Assembly (NCBI RefSeq): GCF_914767665.1 | Contig: NC_059504.1 | Span: forward strand, 11,596,501 to 11,660,500 | Direction: 5' to 3' | Length of the DNA stretch: 64,000 nucleotides | DNA from: Harmonia axyridis | Lineage: Eukaryota > Arthropoda > Insecta > Coleoptera > Coccinellidae | In this document: positions 1 to 10,560 of the stretch, piece by piece | Layout: every line of letters starts with the position of its first letter | Numbering within the stretch: the first letter of the stretch is position 1 | Notes under the pieces: generated by a model | Databases searched by the model: none | What the model saw: the letters and a program-made list of their open reading frames with translations, nothing else | Told to the model about the DNA's origin: nothing | Program-made: the position numbers and the translations under genes

Positions 1-1236
1 GGAGATGAAATAATATACTGTGTTTCTTATCGTTCCGGCAGCGCCGCCGATTGTATCGGGCAGATGGGGACAATGACCTCGAGAAAAAGAACAGTGGAGA
101 CTTTACCCTATGGTTTTTTTTTATCACAATAACACCAGCATGCCAAAAAATGGAACCTGTCATATGTATATTTTTTTCAGATAGAAAAATGCTCCACAAA
201 CATTTATTCATTAAATCGAAATGTCTTTCCCTGGAGAATTTTTTTTCCTCCAGGAGAATAAGCTGTGTGGTCAAGCAATTGGAAGCGCAATTCGTTCAAT
301 TTGGCCATGGTTTTCTTTGATTTGAGATGAAGGAGCATTGTCTTGATACTATTTTGCTATTGAGGACGATTTTTCTTAATTTCCGCATTCCATTTATCCA
401 ATAACTTCAAATGAAAAGAAAAAGAAGTACAATTTCCAATAGTGTAATAATATCACACGATATTAATTATCTATCTGGTTAATGTATCAGCAAAATGCCA
501 TCAACATAACCATTGTCAGACAGAAGATTTCCACGCCATTACGTAGGAATCATAATCGAAAGTAACTCAAGGAGAATGCATGTCATTAAGGGAGAATAGC
601 GATATACCGGTTTCACCCTTATTAGGGATCATCAGTACCGCACAACTCTAACCAAGATGACAAACAAACGAAATAGCAGGCACCTTATTACACTATTGGA
701 AATTGTACTTCTTTTTCTTCTCATCATTCATTTCCAAATATCAGCCGTTTTATTTATTAAACTTCGAATGAAATTCACTGTTGATGTTTTTAACTTTGTC
801 GAAATAATCCATAAACAATATACCATGCATGTCCCAAAAAAAGTCCGTTCATTGTATGTCATCCATAGAACAATTGATCGTCCTCGTTCGGGAACACGAT
901 CCATGAATTCTGAAGGCAAAAAAATTGAGAAAACTCAGCAACGCAAAACCAAACGATTGAGAATATAATATTTCTACAATGTTTTTTATCGCAAACGAAT
1001 GACACCGAGTTCAAAGCCAATTATTTTCACGTGTATATATTTTTGACAGGTATTTAGCGTTGTACGAGGAAATAATAAACCAAACTGTTAAACTGGCAGT
1101 TCTTGGGATGCCTCCAAAAGTTTATTATTGAACATAAAAAGCGAACCGTGAAGTTTCACATAGTTAATTTGATGTTATTACTGAATCGAATTGGAATGAT
1201 TGAATGTTTTGATTGAAATGCGGTTTATCGCATAAT
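1..1236. other. AT-rich spacer, no gene recognised
   Basis: Short open frames occur (for example 657-968) but they overlap frames on the other strand and show no recognisable domain. I see no repeat family or RNA gene here. Confidence 0.6.
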
Positions 1237-1446
1237 TGTAATCAATTTTTCTTCATTGTCGAATCTAATTAAAGAGTATAACAGTTTTATTAGTCCCGTC
1301 AATCTCTAAACTAAAGGGCAACATTTCTCGAACCCATTTGTAATCAATTTTTCTTCATTGTCAAATGGTTATTCTTGTCTGAGTAGAGAGTATTTCAGTT
1401 TTATTAGTCCCGTCAATCTCTAAAGGGCAACATTTCTCGAACCCAT
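1237..1446. repeat. Tandem duplication, about 102-bp unit
   Basis: The block starting TGTAATCAATTTTTCTTC at 1237 recurs at 1339. Both copies end with the same stretch (AGTCCCGTCAATCTCTAA, then GGGCAACATTTCTCGAACCC). The second copy has a small insertion in the middle and lacks a short 'ACTAA' present in the first, so the duplication is not brand new. No coding potential is seen. Confidence 0.85.
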
Positions 1447-1770
1447 CGAATTCAGGACACTCCGTGCACTCGCAAATAAGTGCAACGAGCCGCATCAGCT
1501 TTATTTCGGTCTTCTTATCCTATAACCGGCCGTGATGTAATCACCGCCTTGGATCCTTGACACTAAATCAGTTGTTCGCGACGCCTAATAATAACAACGC
1601 GCAGCCTTTTTGGGGTCAAGAGTAAAAGGCCAAAACGGGGAGAGAAAAAGAATCCGTCGTCCCCCTCCTCTATGCTCCGCGACCATCAACCACAGAATTA
1701 ATTGGCAATTAGACGCGAGCCCGATGTACAGTCCATTCAGGAATTATTGACATCGAAGTAGGCCATGAAC
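1447..1770. other. GC/CpG-rich patch, possible regulatory DNA
   Basis: A block richer in G+C and CpG than its flanks, with several short homeodomain-type TAATT cores (around 1695-1745). There is no long open frame. It resembles the other GC patches in the window. A regulatory role is inference only. Confidence 0.3.
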
Positions 1771-3564
1771 GTTTAGTCGCGGCTTTATTTCTGGTTACAA
1801 AAATATCACTAAAAATTGCTATGGTTCATCATAGAAATAACCAGTTTAAATTATTTTCATCATTTTTGTATCCGAAAGATCCTGAATTTTCGAAATTACG
1901 ATTATTACGAAGGGACGCATACAGTCATGATTTCATAAATTGAAATTCAGATTATATAACGTAAAAATATAGAGAAATGCTATCTCATTTCAAGAAAATC
2001 CAATGAAGAGATATCTATTCATTTAAGAGTCGCCCATGAAAGATCCCATTGAAGATCATTAAAATATGCATATTCCTTTTCACCAAAGGCTCTTCAAAAA
2101 TTGATGCATTACTGAAGGACACTAGATACCAACCTGCTTGCAAAATTCTTATCAAATAACTCTTATGGATCTTTTTAACTGTGGTGTCTAAACTGGTGAA
2201 GAAAACAGAAAAAACTGGTTGATAAATTTAAATAGTGTAGCTTAGTGAATGGAAGAGCCATATCATAATAAGACAGAAATAAAATTCAAAGAATCCATTT
2301 AGTATATGAAAAATTTTGACATCATAGTTGTACTGTAACTTTCAAAATTGGAACCAATTTATCAGCCGATGTGTAAATTACTTTCTAAAGTCACTATTTA
2401 TTGAAACTGTTCATGACGTGAATGACTGATTAAGCTTGTATGAAAAATATAGGTACTATTTGTACTCGAGTTTTCTGTTTTTTATTGAAATGCTTTTATA
2501 CTAGTTTCTACTAAATTACATGAATTATTTTGCCCATAACAGCTTTAACTCACTCACTAGAAGTATTTTTGCATGAAATTATTTTTAATTTGTGAATTTT
2601 AAAATTTTATTGCATTCTATTATTATCTTCAAGTGGGTAAGAGGTGAAGAAATTCTTGAAGTTACTCTTCTGAATATATTTTTGGATTAAATACTCAGTA
2701 AAAATTCTATAAAGCAATTGGAATTTATTAGATTTTTGCATTACTCATTGAAGAACAAAAAACAGATATAACAATACTTAATTTCAATATAGAATATAAA
2801 TAAACTATAGATGCAATGCCAAGACTTTGTTTAGCAATCCAATTATAAAATAATTCTCTCTTCATAGATTTATATAATCCTCATGATCACCACTGTCAAA
2901 ACAAAACATCCAAGTAAAAATCCAAATATCCAGCATTCAAAATAGTGCTCCTTCTACTTTTACCCTTGAATATACTTGAAAAACATTTTGTTTTCTTTTT
3001 AGAGTCCACTGTTGAATAATGCTGGCATTTTCAAATAACCAAGTTTCCTCCAGATAAATGAATTTCACATTTTGTTGAAAATATTCTCTGTATTCACCAT
3101 AAAATCGTACTCAACTTATTATATTTTTCTGTTTATCAATAAGAATTTTCCTTTTATTAACTGTTTTGAACTTGTACCCAATTAAGTTTATGTAATGTTG
3201 TCTTTGATTGATTAAAATCCAGATGCTTTTTGGTCAAATTTCATCCAGGCTGATATATTGGTTGCTTTTGGCTCGGCTTCTGGTAACAATCAAATCATTC
3301 AATGATTCTTTGAAGGTGAAATCGTATTGCACAGGTTTTCTTCCACTAATAATCCAGGTTGTCATGACTTGCCTTCTTCTTTTTTCAAACAGTACTGTGA
3401 GAAATACTCAAATAAACTAATCAATGTGTGTTTGAAATTGATACAACTTTTAAGTTTCAAAATTTCTTCGATCAAAACCAATAACACAAACAAACTGAAA
3501 TCTAACCTCCTGTCAATGACATTTTCAATGCCAACCCGAAATCTGCAATTCAAAATGTTACTGA
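1771..3564. other. AT-rich spacer, nothing recognised
   Basis: Very AT-rich. A pyrimidine-rich acceptor-like site ending in AAACAG lies at about 3375-3392, but no open frame continues from it. I see no repeat shared with the rest of the window. Confidence 0.5.
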
Positions 3565-3972
3565 ATGAGCCAGTACCAACTTAATTTCGATTTTCCAAAG
3601 CCACCCGGGATGTCAATAATTCCTGAATGGACTGTAATTGATTCGGTGTACGCTCGGAAAATGTTGCATCTCTGCCGAAAACATGACGTCAGAGGCGGAA
3701 AACTGGCGGTGTCGTCGTTTCACATCAATTTTGCACGAGGTCCGGATGGTATTCCGTCTGTCTGTCCTTCGTCCATCCCGAATTCATGGAGTTTGATCGT
3801 TCCGCCCGATGGTTATTTACCGTTCGCCGATATAAATATAGATGGTCCGGCTTTTGTGTCCAACGAACCGTTGACTATCTCTCGAACGAACCGGCAGGAC
3901 ACACTGTACGGATTGGGTATTGATCATTCTGTAAGTGTGGCAAAGGTCACCGGGATTCCTGACCTAACCTAA
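3565..3972 (+). CDS. Unrecognised ORF, candidate exon with a splice donor at 3931
   Basis: I do not recognise this protein. An ATG at 3565 opens a 135-codon frame. The part from about 3586 to 3930 reads like real coding sequence: balanced composition, mixed codon third positions, rich in Pro, Gly, Ser and Asp, with no low-complexity runs, inside an AT-rich region. At 3931 the sequence is GTAAGTGTGG, an excellent 5' splice-donor match. The codons after it run into a TTAGG-like tract (CCTGACCTAACCTAA) and a stop, as expected for intron. A weak acceptor-like TTTTCCAAAG ends at 3600. The best reading is an internal or first coding exon of about 330-366 bp, from an unknown host gene or a transposon. 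No signal peptide or membrane segment is visible. An accidental open frame remains possible. Confidence 0.35.
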   Translation: MSQYQLNFDFPKPPGMSIIPEWTVIDSVYARKMLHLCRKHDVRGGKLAVSSFHINFARGPDGIPSVCPSSIPNSWSLIVPPDGYLPFADINIDGPAFVSNEPLTISRTNRQDTLYGLGIDHSVSVAKVTGIPDLT

Positions 3973-5226
3973 ACTAACAGTTCATAGAAATGTTTGTTTC
4001 GGACTGTGGGTTTTAAATTTTAACGTTTCTATCGAAGGATCCGAGAAGTCGATCGGATATTCCGATTAATGTGAAACAGCTTTTTCAGAACATTATTTCG
4101 GTTCTGTACACATCAATTTGAAGCTCGTAAAAATACTGAAAACTTCATCTGTTGAGTCTAGTGCATTTAATTCAGTCTATACAGTCCATTTAAATGTTCA
4201 GAGACATATCTAGTTTGAAACAGCAACTCTGCAAGTATCAATCGAGCTAAAAATAGAACAGGGACATTCTTGGGGCCACATAGTCATTTTCAACTAAGAG
4301 CAAGGTATAAAGACGTGGACCTGAATTACGCTCGACATCCCTATGAAACTGGGCACTCTAGTCTCTATGCTTGTAGCTGTTACGTAATAAACATATATCT
4401 TGAATAGCCAAAATTCCGTATATCAGTTAAGAAATTCAGTGTTCCATTATCCAAGTTTAATAGAATTAATTTGAAAGCAACAAATATAGCCATCGATGAT
4501 TCAGAAATTGAAGAACTACCAACAAACGGTTGTGACAAAAAATACACCACTATGAAGGCGTTGGAATGCTTGAGTAAAAATCGACTAAAACATCTTCCAG
4601 AGCATTTCATGGTCTATGAAAGCTATTTATATGACATTCACTACAAAACTGAATTGATATAATCTATTGATCTTCTTACCTTGAGCATACTTTCATGAAG
4701 GTTCCAGGCTATTTCAGGAACTTGATTCCTGCTAAACTATGAATTTCAAAACTTGTATTTTTACGATGTTGATACTGAATATAATAGATTTCACCACAAA
4801 GTTTCAACTTCAATAGTTTCGCAGTTTTTTTATATCTCTTAGCATTATATCTTTTACAATTTTTTTTTAATGTAAGGTAATGTGAGAAAGACGGAAATAT
4901 TGAACAATAGGGTCAAATTTACTTTTTTTTTCAGGCTTAATTGTAGTCTGTCTTCAAACTCGAACAAAGCAATTACATGAGAACAATGTACAGGGTTATC
5001 GTTTAAATATTCAACTTCAACAAGATGTGAGTCATGAATCCCAAATCACTCAGAATCTGCCATTATAAAGGAGAATAAATTCGAGGGTAACTCTTTATCT
5101 TTGGGGTTTCTTCTTTACTCAAAAATTATTGTTTTCGCTGACATTCATTTTTAGTAAGTAGATACATATTTCTACTACCATAATATTTAATGGCTAACAG
5201 ACAATTTTTTAATACCGAAAAATTAC
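3973..5226. other. Spacer with one unassigned 84-codon open frame
   Basis: The + frame from 4408 to 4662 is open for 84 codons. It lacks an ATG at its start, is Lys/Glu-rich, and matches nothing I know. The remainder is AT-rich with several poly-T runs (4825-4935). Confidence 0.35.
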
Positions 5227-5302
5227 CTCCTCGAACGGGATTCGAACCCGCAACCTCCTAATCACTAGTCCAGCGCTCTCACCAACATTATGCTATTATA
5301 AT
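5227..5302 (-). pseudogene. tRNA-Thr(AGT)-like relic or SINE head
   Basis: On the minus strand there is a clear T-arm (GCGGG TTCGAAT CCCGT, which includes the pol III B box GGTTCGAATCC). Before it lies an anticodon arm with loop CTAGTGA (anticodon AGT) and a D-arm/A-box-like GTTGGTGAGAGCG. The anticodon stem has mismatches, the D-loop is longer than usual, and the seven bases expected for the 5' acceptor strand (ATTATAA) do not pair with the 3' strand (TCGAGGA). A working threonine tRNA is therefore unlikely. A tRNA pseudogene or the head of a tRNA-derived SINE fits better. Confidence 0.6.
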
Positions 5303-5898
5303 TAATTTTAGACATTAACCTATGTTTCTAATATATTTCTACGATAGCATTTCGGCAATTCCTGTTAATCTCGGAACAGTCGACCCATTTCAGATATTTT
5401 CGCATTCCCACTAATAACACTCGAAAGTGAACAAGTGCCCCAAAACCGGAATATGAGGAAATTCCTCTGACTCAGCTGTGAAAGATACCGCTAAAACCAC
5501 TCACGCCTTCGAATAATATCGGGACTGATAGCTACGGCCATTAGTTATGAGCCGCACAGACCAGAACTGGTTGACGTCAGATAGTTCTGGAGTGATGCAT
5601 CAAGTTCTTCAGGAAATTAACACTCCCATCGAACGTGCCATATAGTATAAATGCTACGTGTGACCTAGATACAACCGGAATCGTGCATTGCAATCGTCTA
5701 TCGGCCATCGAGCTGGGAGTGCAATCTTCAAACCACTCTGTATCTGGTAGTTTGACAGGGATTTTCGAGAGATTGTTGTCTATGATACCTTGTGGTGAAC
5801 GTGAATTATTTCTCTGAAAGCAATTCGAACCTATTGATTTACATATTCAAGTAGCAAAGCAATCATTTTTTAATTTCTATCTGTTACAGACATTGTAA
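5303..5898. other. Spacer with a moderately GC-rich patch
   Basis: From about 5370 to 5800 the sequence is more GC-rich and unique. The small open frame at 5635-5817 has no recognisable features. Confidence 0.35.
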
Positions 5899-6990
5899 CA
5901 GGCCAATTGAAAAGTTCCGGTCTACCATAGTAAATCACATTATTTTGGCGAAATTCCATTTTATTATCCAACATAGTTGCCTTTGAGGGCGATACAGCTA
6001 TTATAGCGATCTTCCAACTTTTCGATACCATTTTTGTAGTACGATTTGTCTTTCGCCTCAAAATAGGCCTCAGTTTCGGAGATTATTTCTTCAGTGGCGC
6101 TGAATTTCTTTTCAGCGAGCATTCTTTTGTGGCCTGAGAACAGGAAAAAGTCGCTGGGGGGCCAGATCTGGCGAATACGGTGGATGCAATTTTGTCATTA
6201 TTTTCATTGATTTGTTACACGGCGCATTGTTTTGATGAAACAGCACCTTTTTCTTCAAATGGGGCCGTTTTTTAACGATTTCATAATTTAAACGATTCAA
6301 TAACGCTATATAATAATCGCTGTTGATGGTCTGGCCCTTTTGGAGGTAATCAATGAATATTATTTCTTGCGCATCCCAGAATACTGATGCCATAATCTTG
6401 CCAGCTGACTGTTGTGTTTTTCCTCGCTTTGGATTCGGTTCATCGTGTGCAATCCACTCAGCTGACTGTCGATTGGACTCCGTAGTGAGATGATGGAGAC
6501 ATGTTCCATCCATTGTCACATATCGACGCAAAAATTCTGGTTTATTGCACTTAAACAGCTTCAAACACTGCTCAGAATCATTAACACGTTGTTGCTTTTG
6601 ATCGATTGTGAGCTAGCGCGGCACCCATTTTGCACACAGCTTTCTCATGTACAAATATTCGTGAATGATATGATGTACACGTCCAGATGATATCTTCACA
6701 ATGTCTGCTATCTCCATCAACTTCACTTTACGGTAATTCAAATTTATTTTGTGAACTTTTTTGATTTTTTCGTCGGTGACAGCCTCTCTCGTGCGTCCAC
6801 TGCGTTCGCCGTCTTCGGTGCTCATTTCACCACGTTCAAACATAGCATGCCAATCAATGATGGTTGATTTTCCTGGTGCAGACTCCGGAAACTCTCCATA
6901 AAGGCAAGATTTTGATTCAACTGTATTTTTTCCATTCAAAAAGCAATATTTCATCAGCACACGAAATTCTTATCTTATCCACAATGGAAC
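5899..6990 (-). pseudogene. Mariner transposase relic M1
   Basis: This is a Tc1/mariner-superfamily cut-and-paste transposase on the minus strand, nearly full length but broken. The 3' terminal repeat, reading CAGGCCAATTGAAAAG, is at 5899-5914 and is shared with M2. The reading runs through the N-terminal helix-turn-helix region (the SAPGKSTIIDW segment), the linker and WVPR motif, the first catalytic Asp (VTMD), the second catalytic position, and PPYSPDLAP near the third. The damage is an in-frame TAA near the N terminus, a TAG after WVPR (M2 has GAG there), and a second catalytic Asp changed to Asn (HQNNAP). About eight codons are also missing before PPYSP, and one extra C in the PDLAP codons shifts the frame. 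The 5' terminal repeat is not visible beyond about 6990. Dead element; the family call is secure, the subfamily is not. Confidence 0.9.
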
Positions 6991-8028
6991 TTTTTTTGAT
7001 TCTCTAACCATCAATGTTCCAACATTGTTAATCCTTGATGTTGCATTGTTCAAATAAACATGGCAACTGGTTGATTCTCCCGAATCATTTGAAAAGACAC
7101 TTTGTATTATCTCCTGCGCTCCTGACGCCAATAAAAAACACAATTGAAACTCATGAAAACAACTTCATTTCCTGCCTATCTCTGGGACGCGCACATCGGT
7201 TCCATTATTATTATTCAGAGTATACGACGATAATAAGGGTTCATTCCGACGACAAAGACCGCTGGACCATAAAGAGAAGACACCTGACGGAAGTCATGGA
7301 TGAACTCATAGTCGGTGAAGTCATAAGTTCGCGATGTGGCACATCGACTTTGAAGTTGAGGCTGTCGTAAAACGGAATCGAGATTTTATCCGACAAGCGT
7401 TCGAAGCGTCTTTTGTCCCACAGGAAGTTGATTTACAACCGCCTGGGTCCGATCCACGTCGAACCTTTCAGGTCTGGTGAAACTCGATATCGTACAGATA
7501 GGGGAAACCGATCGCTGGTGCAAGAAAAAAACCGTGATAACCAGCTAATCATTAAAAAAATCGTTATCACGCGTTTTGTACTTAGTCGGTAAAACGGTTT
7601 TATCTTGGTACTCGACATTATCTGCTGGATGTGGATTTGGTTGAGTGTTTAACATGTAGGCGAAGAAGGGGAGTGGAAATTAGAAAATTACTTCAAGGGA
7701 AGTACAACGAAACCATTTTTTGTGTCAGTCACTTGATAAATACAGAGATAAGGAATCAATTTGAATGATATGAAGTTTCGTAGATAATCTACAAAGTTTG
7801 TAAATTGTTCTGAACATAATAGAGGTATATAATTATCGGAAAAAGTGGTTCAACTCCCTGAAAAAGTTGCTGAAGAATTTATAAGTGAATTCAACAAGCT
7901 CCAATCAATTCTGTACTATAGGAGATATGCCAGGGGATCTTGGGGGTCAAGGCAAACGCTTTTCACATGATCATCTTGCATCTTCCTCAGACAAACAACA
8001 GATAAGCCCCAAGTTTAACTTATTATAT
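6991..8028. other. Spacer between two mariner relics
   Basis: I recognise no gene. The open frames at 7035-7370 (+) and 7433-7618 (-) have no domain signature. The stretch 7180-7510 is slightly GC-rich. Confidence 0.4.
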
Positions 8029-8953
8029 AAGGCCAATTGAAAAGTCCCCGGTCTGATGCACAGATAGCGGTGCTAGTATGAAATCCATATGATTTTTAGT
8101 TATTACCAACCTTCAAACGATACGTGTTGAAATTTGAGAGCAGTTCGATCATTAGTTTGTGTGATAATGCGTTGTGAGTGTAAGCCCAAAAGTGGCTGTC
8201 ACCGACGAAAAAAATTAAAAAAGTTCACAAAATAATTTTGAATGACCGTCAAGTGAAGTTGATCGAGATAGCAGACATTGTGAAGAAATCATCTGAATGT
8301 GTACCTGATATCATTCACGAATATTTGTACATGAGAAAGCTGTGTGCAAAATGGGTGCCGCGCGAGCTCACAATCGATCATAAGCAACAACGTGTAAATG
8401 ATTCTGAGCAGTGTTTGAAACTGTTTAAGTGCAGTAAACCTGAATTTTTGCGTCGATATGTGACAATGGATTAAACATGGCTCCATCATTTCACTTCGTA
8501 GTCCAATCGACAGTCAGCTAAGTGGACTGCACACGATGAACAGTCAGCTGGCATCAGTATTCTGGGATGCGCAAGGTATAATATTCATTGATTACCTCCA
8601 AAAGTGCCAGACCATTAACAGCGATTATTATATAGCGTTATTGGATCGTTTGAAGGATGAAATCGTCAAAAAACGGTCCCATTTGAGAAAAAAAGTTGCT
8701 GCTTCATCAAGACAATGCGCCAAATCAATGAAAACAATGGCAAAATTGTATGAATTGGGCTTCGAAATGCTTCTGCATCCACCGTATCCGCCAGACCTGG
8801 CTCCCAGCGATTTTTTCCTGTTTTCATACCTCAAAAAAATGGTTGCTGGAAAAAAATTTTGCGCCGAATCTGAGGGCTATTTCGAAGCGAAAGACAAATC
8901 GTACTACAAAAATGGTATCGAAAGATGGAAGATCGCTATAATCGCTGTATCGT
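8029..8953 (+). pseudogene. Mariner transposase relic M2
   Basis: This is the same mariner family as M1, in the opposite orientation. The 5' terminal repeat (GGCCAATTGAAAAG, 8031-8044) and leader are present. The leader joins directly to the codons for VTDEK, so about the first 55 codons, including the first helix-turn-helix, are deleted. The reading then gives WVPRELT, the first catalytic Asp (VTMD) followed at once by a TAA, a short deletion around 8540, and the second catalytic Asp in a shifted frame (HQDNAP, about 8704). It resumes with PPDLAPSDFFLF holding the third Asp (about 8780-8825). The reading matches M1 to about 8950 and then diverges before the 3' terminal repeat. M2 is thus cut at both the N-terminal coding region and the 3' end, and is non-functional. 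Confidence 0.88.
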
Positions 8954-9934
8954 TATTAACGTCAATTCCATGTTAGTCAGACCATAACGTAACGATTCGA
9001 GCAATCAACTTATCTTACATTTATCGTGAAAAAAGGTAAAAGATAACAACAAACGAAAAAACTAGTTCATCGGCACTAGATAATATATTCCCACGAATGC
9101 CTTTGACTGTCACAGGTCAACTAAATATATCACAACCTAATCGTAAACACCTTCTCCATTATACTAATATGTTTATTTTCCATTCCAGGTTAGTATACAC
9201 CCTAAATTCAGACCAAACTCAAACCAGGAAGCGGTAAGTGATCAACTCTTATCTGATGGGATTTGGAACTTCGTTCTGTTATCGACTACCGGATCTTCGG
9301 GTCCCTTTCCTGTTCAAACCCAACTCCTATTAGAACACTGGCGTTTTTTTGCTGCAGAACTTGCTGCATCCGTGGACCTTTCACACTCATTAATTCAACA
9401 TCTTACCCGTGCGTTTCCTGCTTTTAACGAATCCGTTTTCTGATTAAAATTTATCTACGCTATTGATTCAGGTAGTTTTTGAGCTGAATGGCGCCTCGAT
9501 TGGCGCTAAATGACAGTTCGCTATATAATTTTTGTTCGATAATGCTTCGTATTTCGGGATGGGATAAATTTCTATTATCACATAGTTTTTTTGTAATTCA
9601 TTTAGGTTAATATGTTTTCTTATTTTTTACATAAAAACGACGCTCCTCTCAAGGCATAAGAGATTTTTTGTTAACGAATTAAATAATAAGTAAAAAGCTC
9701 AGCAAGAACTCTGTCGCTTTTGGTATGTGTATTTGTTTACAGAATAAGCTGACATTTTTCTTTATTGAAAGGCTTCTTCCTCATCCAAACAAAATCTATT
9801 CCATCTTTTTTCTTCACCAACGGTTGACGACTTCATAATTAAATCTGAAAACAACAAAGAAAAGAACTAGAAATGGGTAATAAATGTTAGTTTCTATTAT
9901 ATTGATTTGAAGGTAGTGATCTATTCTAAAAAAG
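8954..9934. other. AT-rich spacer with an isolated acceptor/donor pair
   Basis: No open frame of note. A well-formed 3' splice site (TTTATTTTCCATTCCAG, ending at 9188) and a strong 5' donor (GTAAGTG, from 9233) enclose 44 bp (9189-9232) on the + strand. This could be a micro-exon or chance. Confidence 0.25.
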
Positions 9935-10560
9935 AATCTGAAACTGAATGGATAGGTTGGAAGCCATCATGATATTCATAAATTGGACAAGTATTCACCA
10001 AGTGGTCGATTGTTTCTTCTACACCACACTCACATAGTGGGCTTCCAATAGAATGCTACTTGAAAAGCATACCATTGCAGGGACCATGACTAGTCTTGAG
10101 TCGATTCAAAATACACCAAATTTTCCTAGGAAGATTGAAACCTAGAACTTTCTCTGAAGGATCAACGATTAGATCTTTGTTGAAGACATTACAAGAACTC
10201 GCTTTCATTAGATTGGAGGATAGTATTAACCTAGAAAGGTTTGCGTGACTAATCTGGCAGTTCTAGTATCTGGGAGGTAAGATACAATTGGAAATAAGTT
10301 CGGGTAGACATGAAATTATTCCCAAGATTTCTTGACTGAGACTTATCTACGAATATGAGTCGGAAGTATATGTGATAGCACTGGTAACCAATGTAAAGGT
10401 GTAGATCTAATAGTTCCACTGATAATTCTCATAGAAAAGTTAAGCTGTGCGTCAACTTTATGAACATGAGCACTATTGAACCAAACAGAACAACAGTATT
10501 CAGCAGCGGAAAAAACCAGGGACAAAGCTACTATTTGTTCAATATAGGTCATAGAGATAG
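9935..10560 (-). pseudogene. Non-LTR retrotransposon, C-terminal end of ORF2
   Basis: On the minus strand, from about 10560 downward, the reading contains AEYCCSVWFNSAHVHKVD and then the TPLHWLPVLSHI block. These are typical of the region just after the reverse-transcriptase domain in insect LINE-type ORF2 proteins. After a stop at 10343 the homologous reading continues in other frames. It ends with the cysteine/histidine cluster (CECG, then DHLVNTCPIYEYH, about 10035-9970) that closes many LINE ORF2 proteins. Frameshifts and stops make it dead, and the catalytic reverse-transcriptase core is absent, so this is a 5'-truncated insertion. The clade (jockey, CR1 or similar) cannot be fixed by eye. 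Confidence 0.75.
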
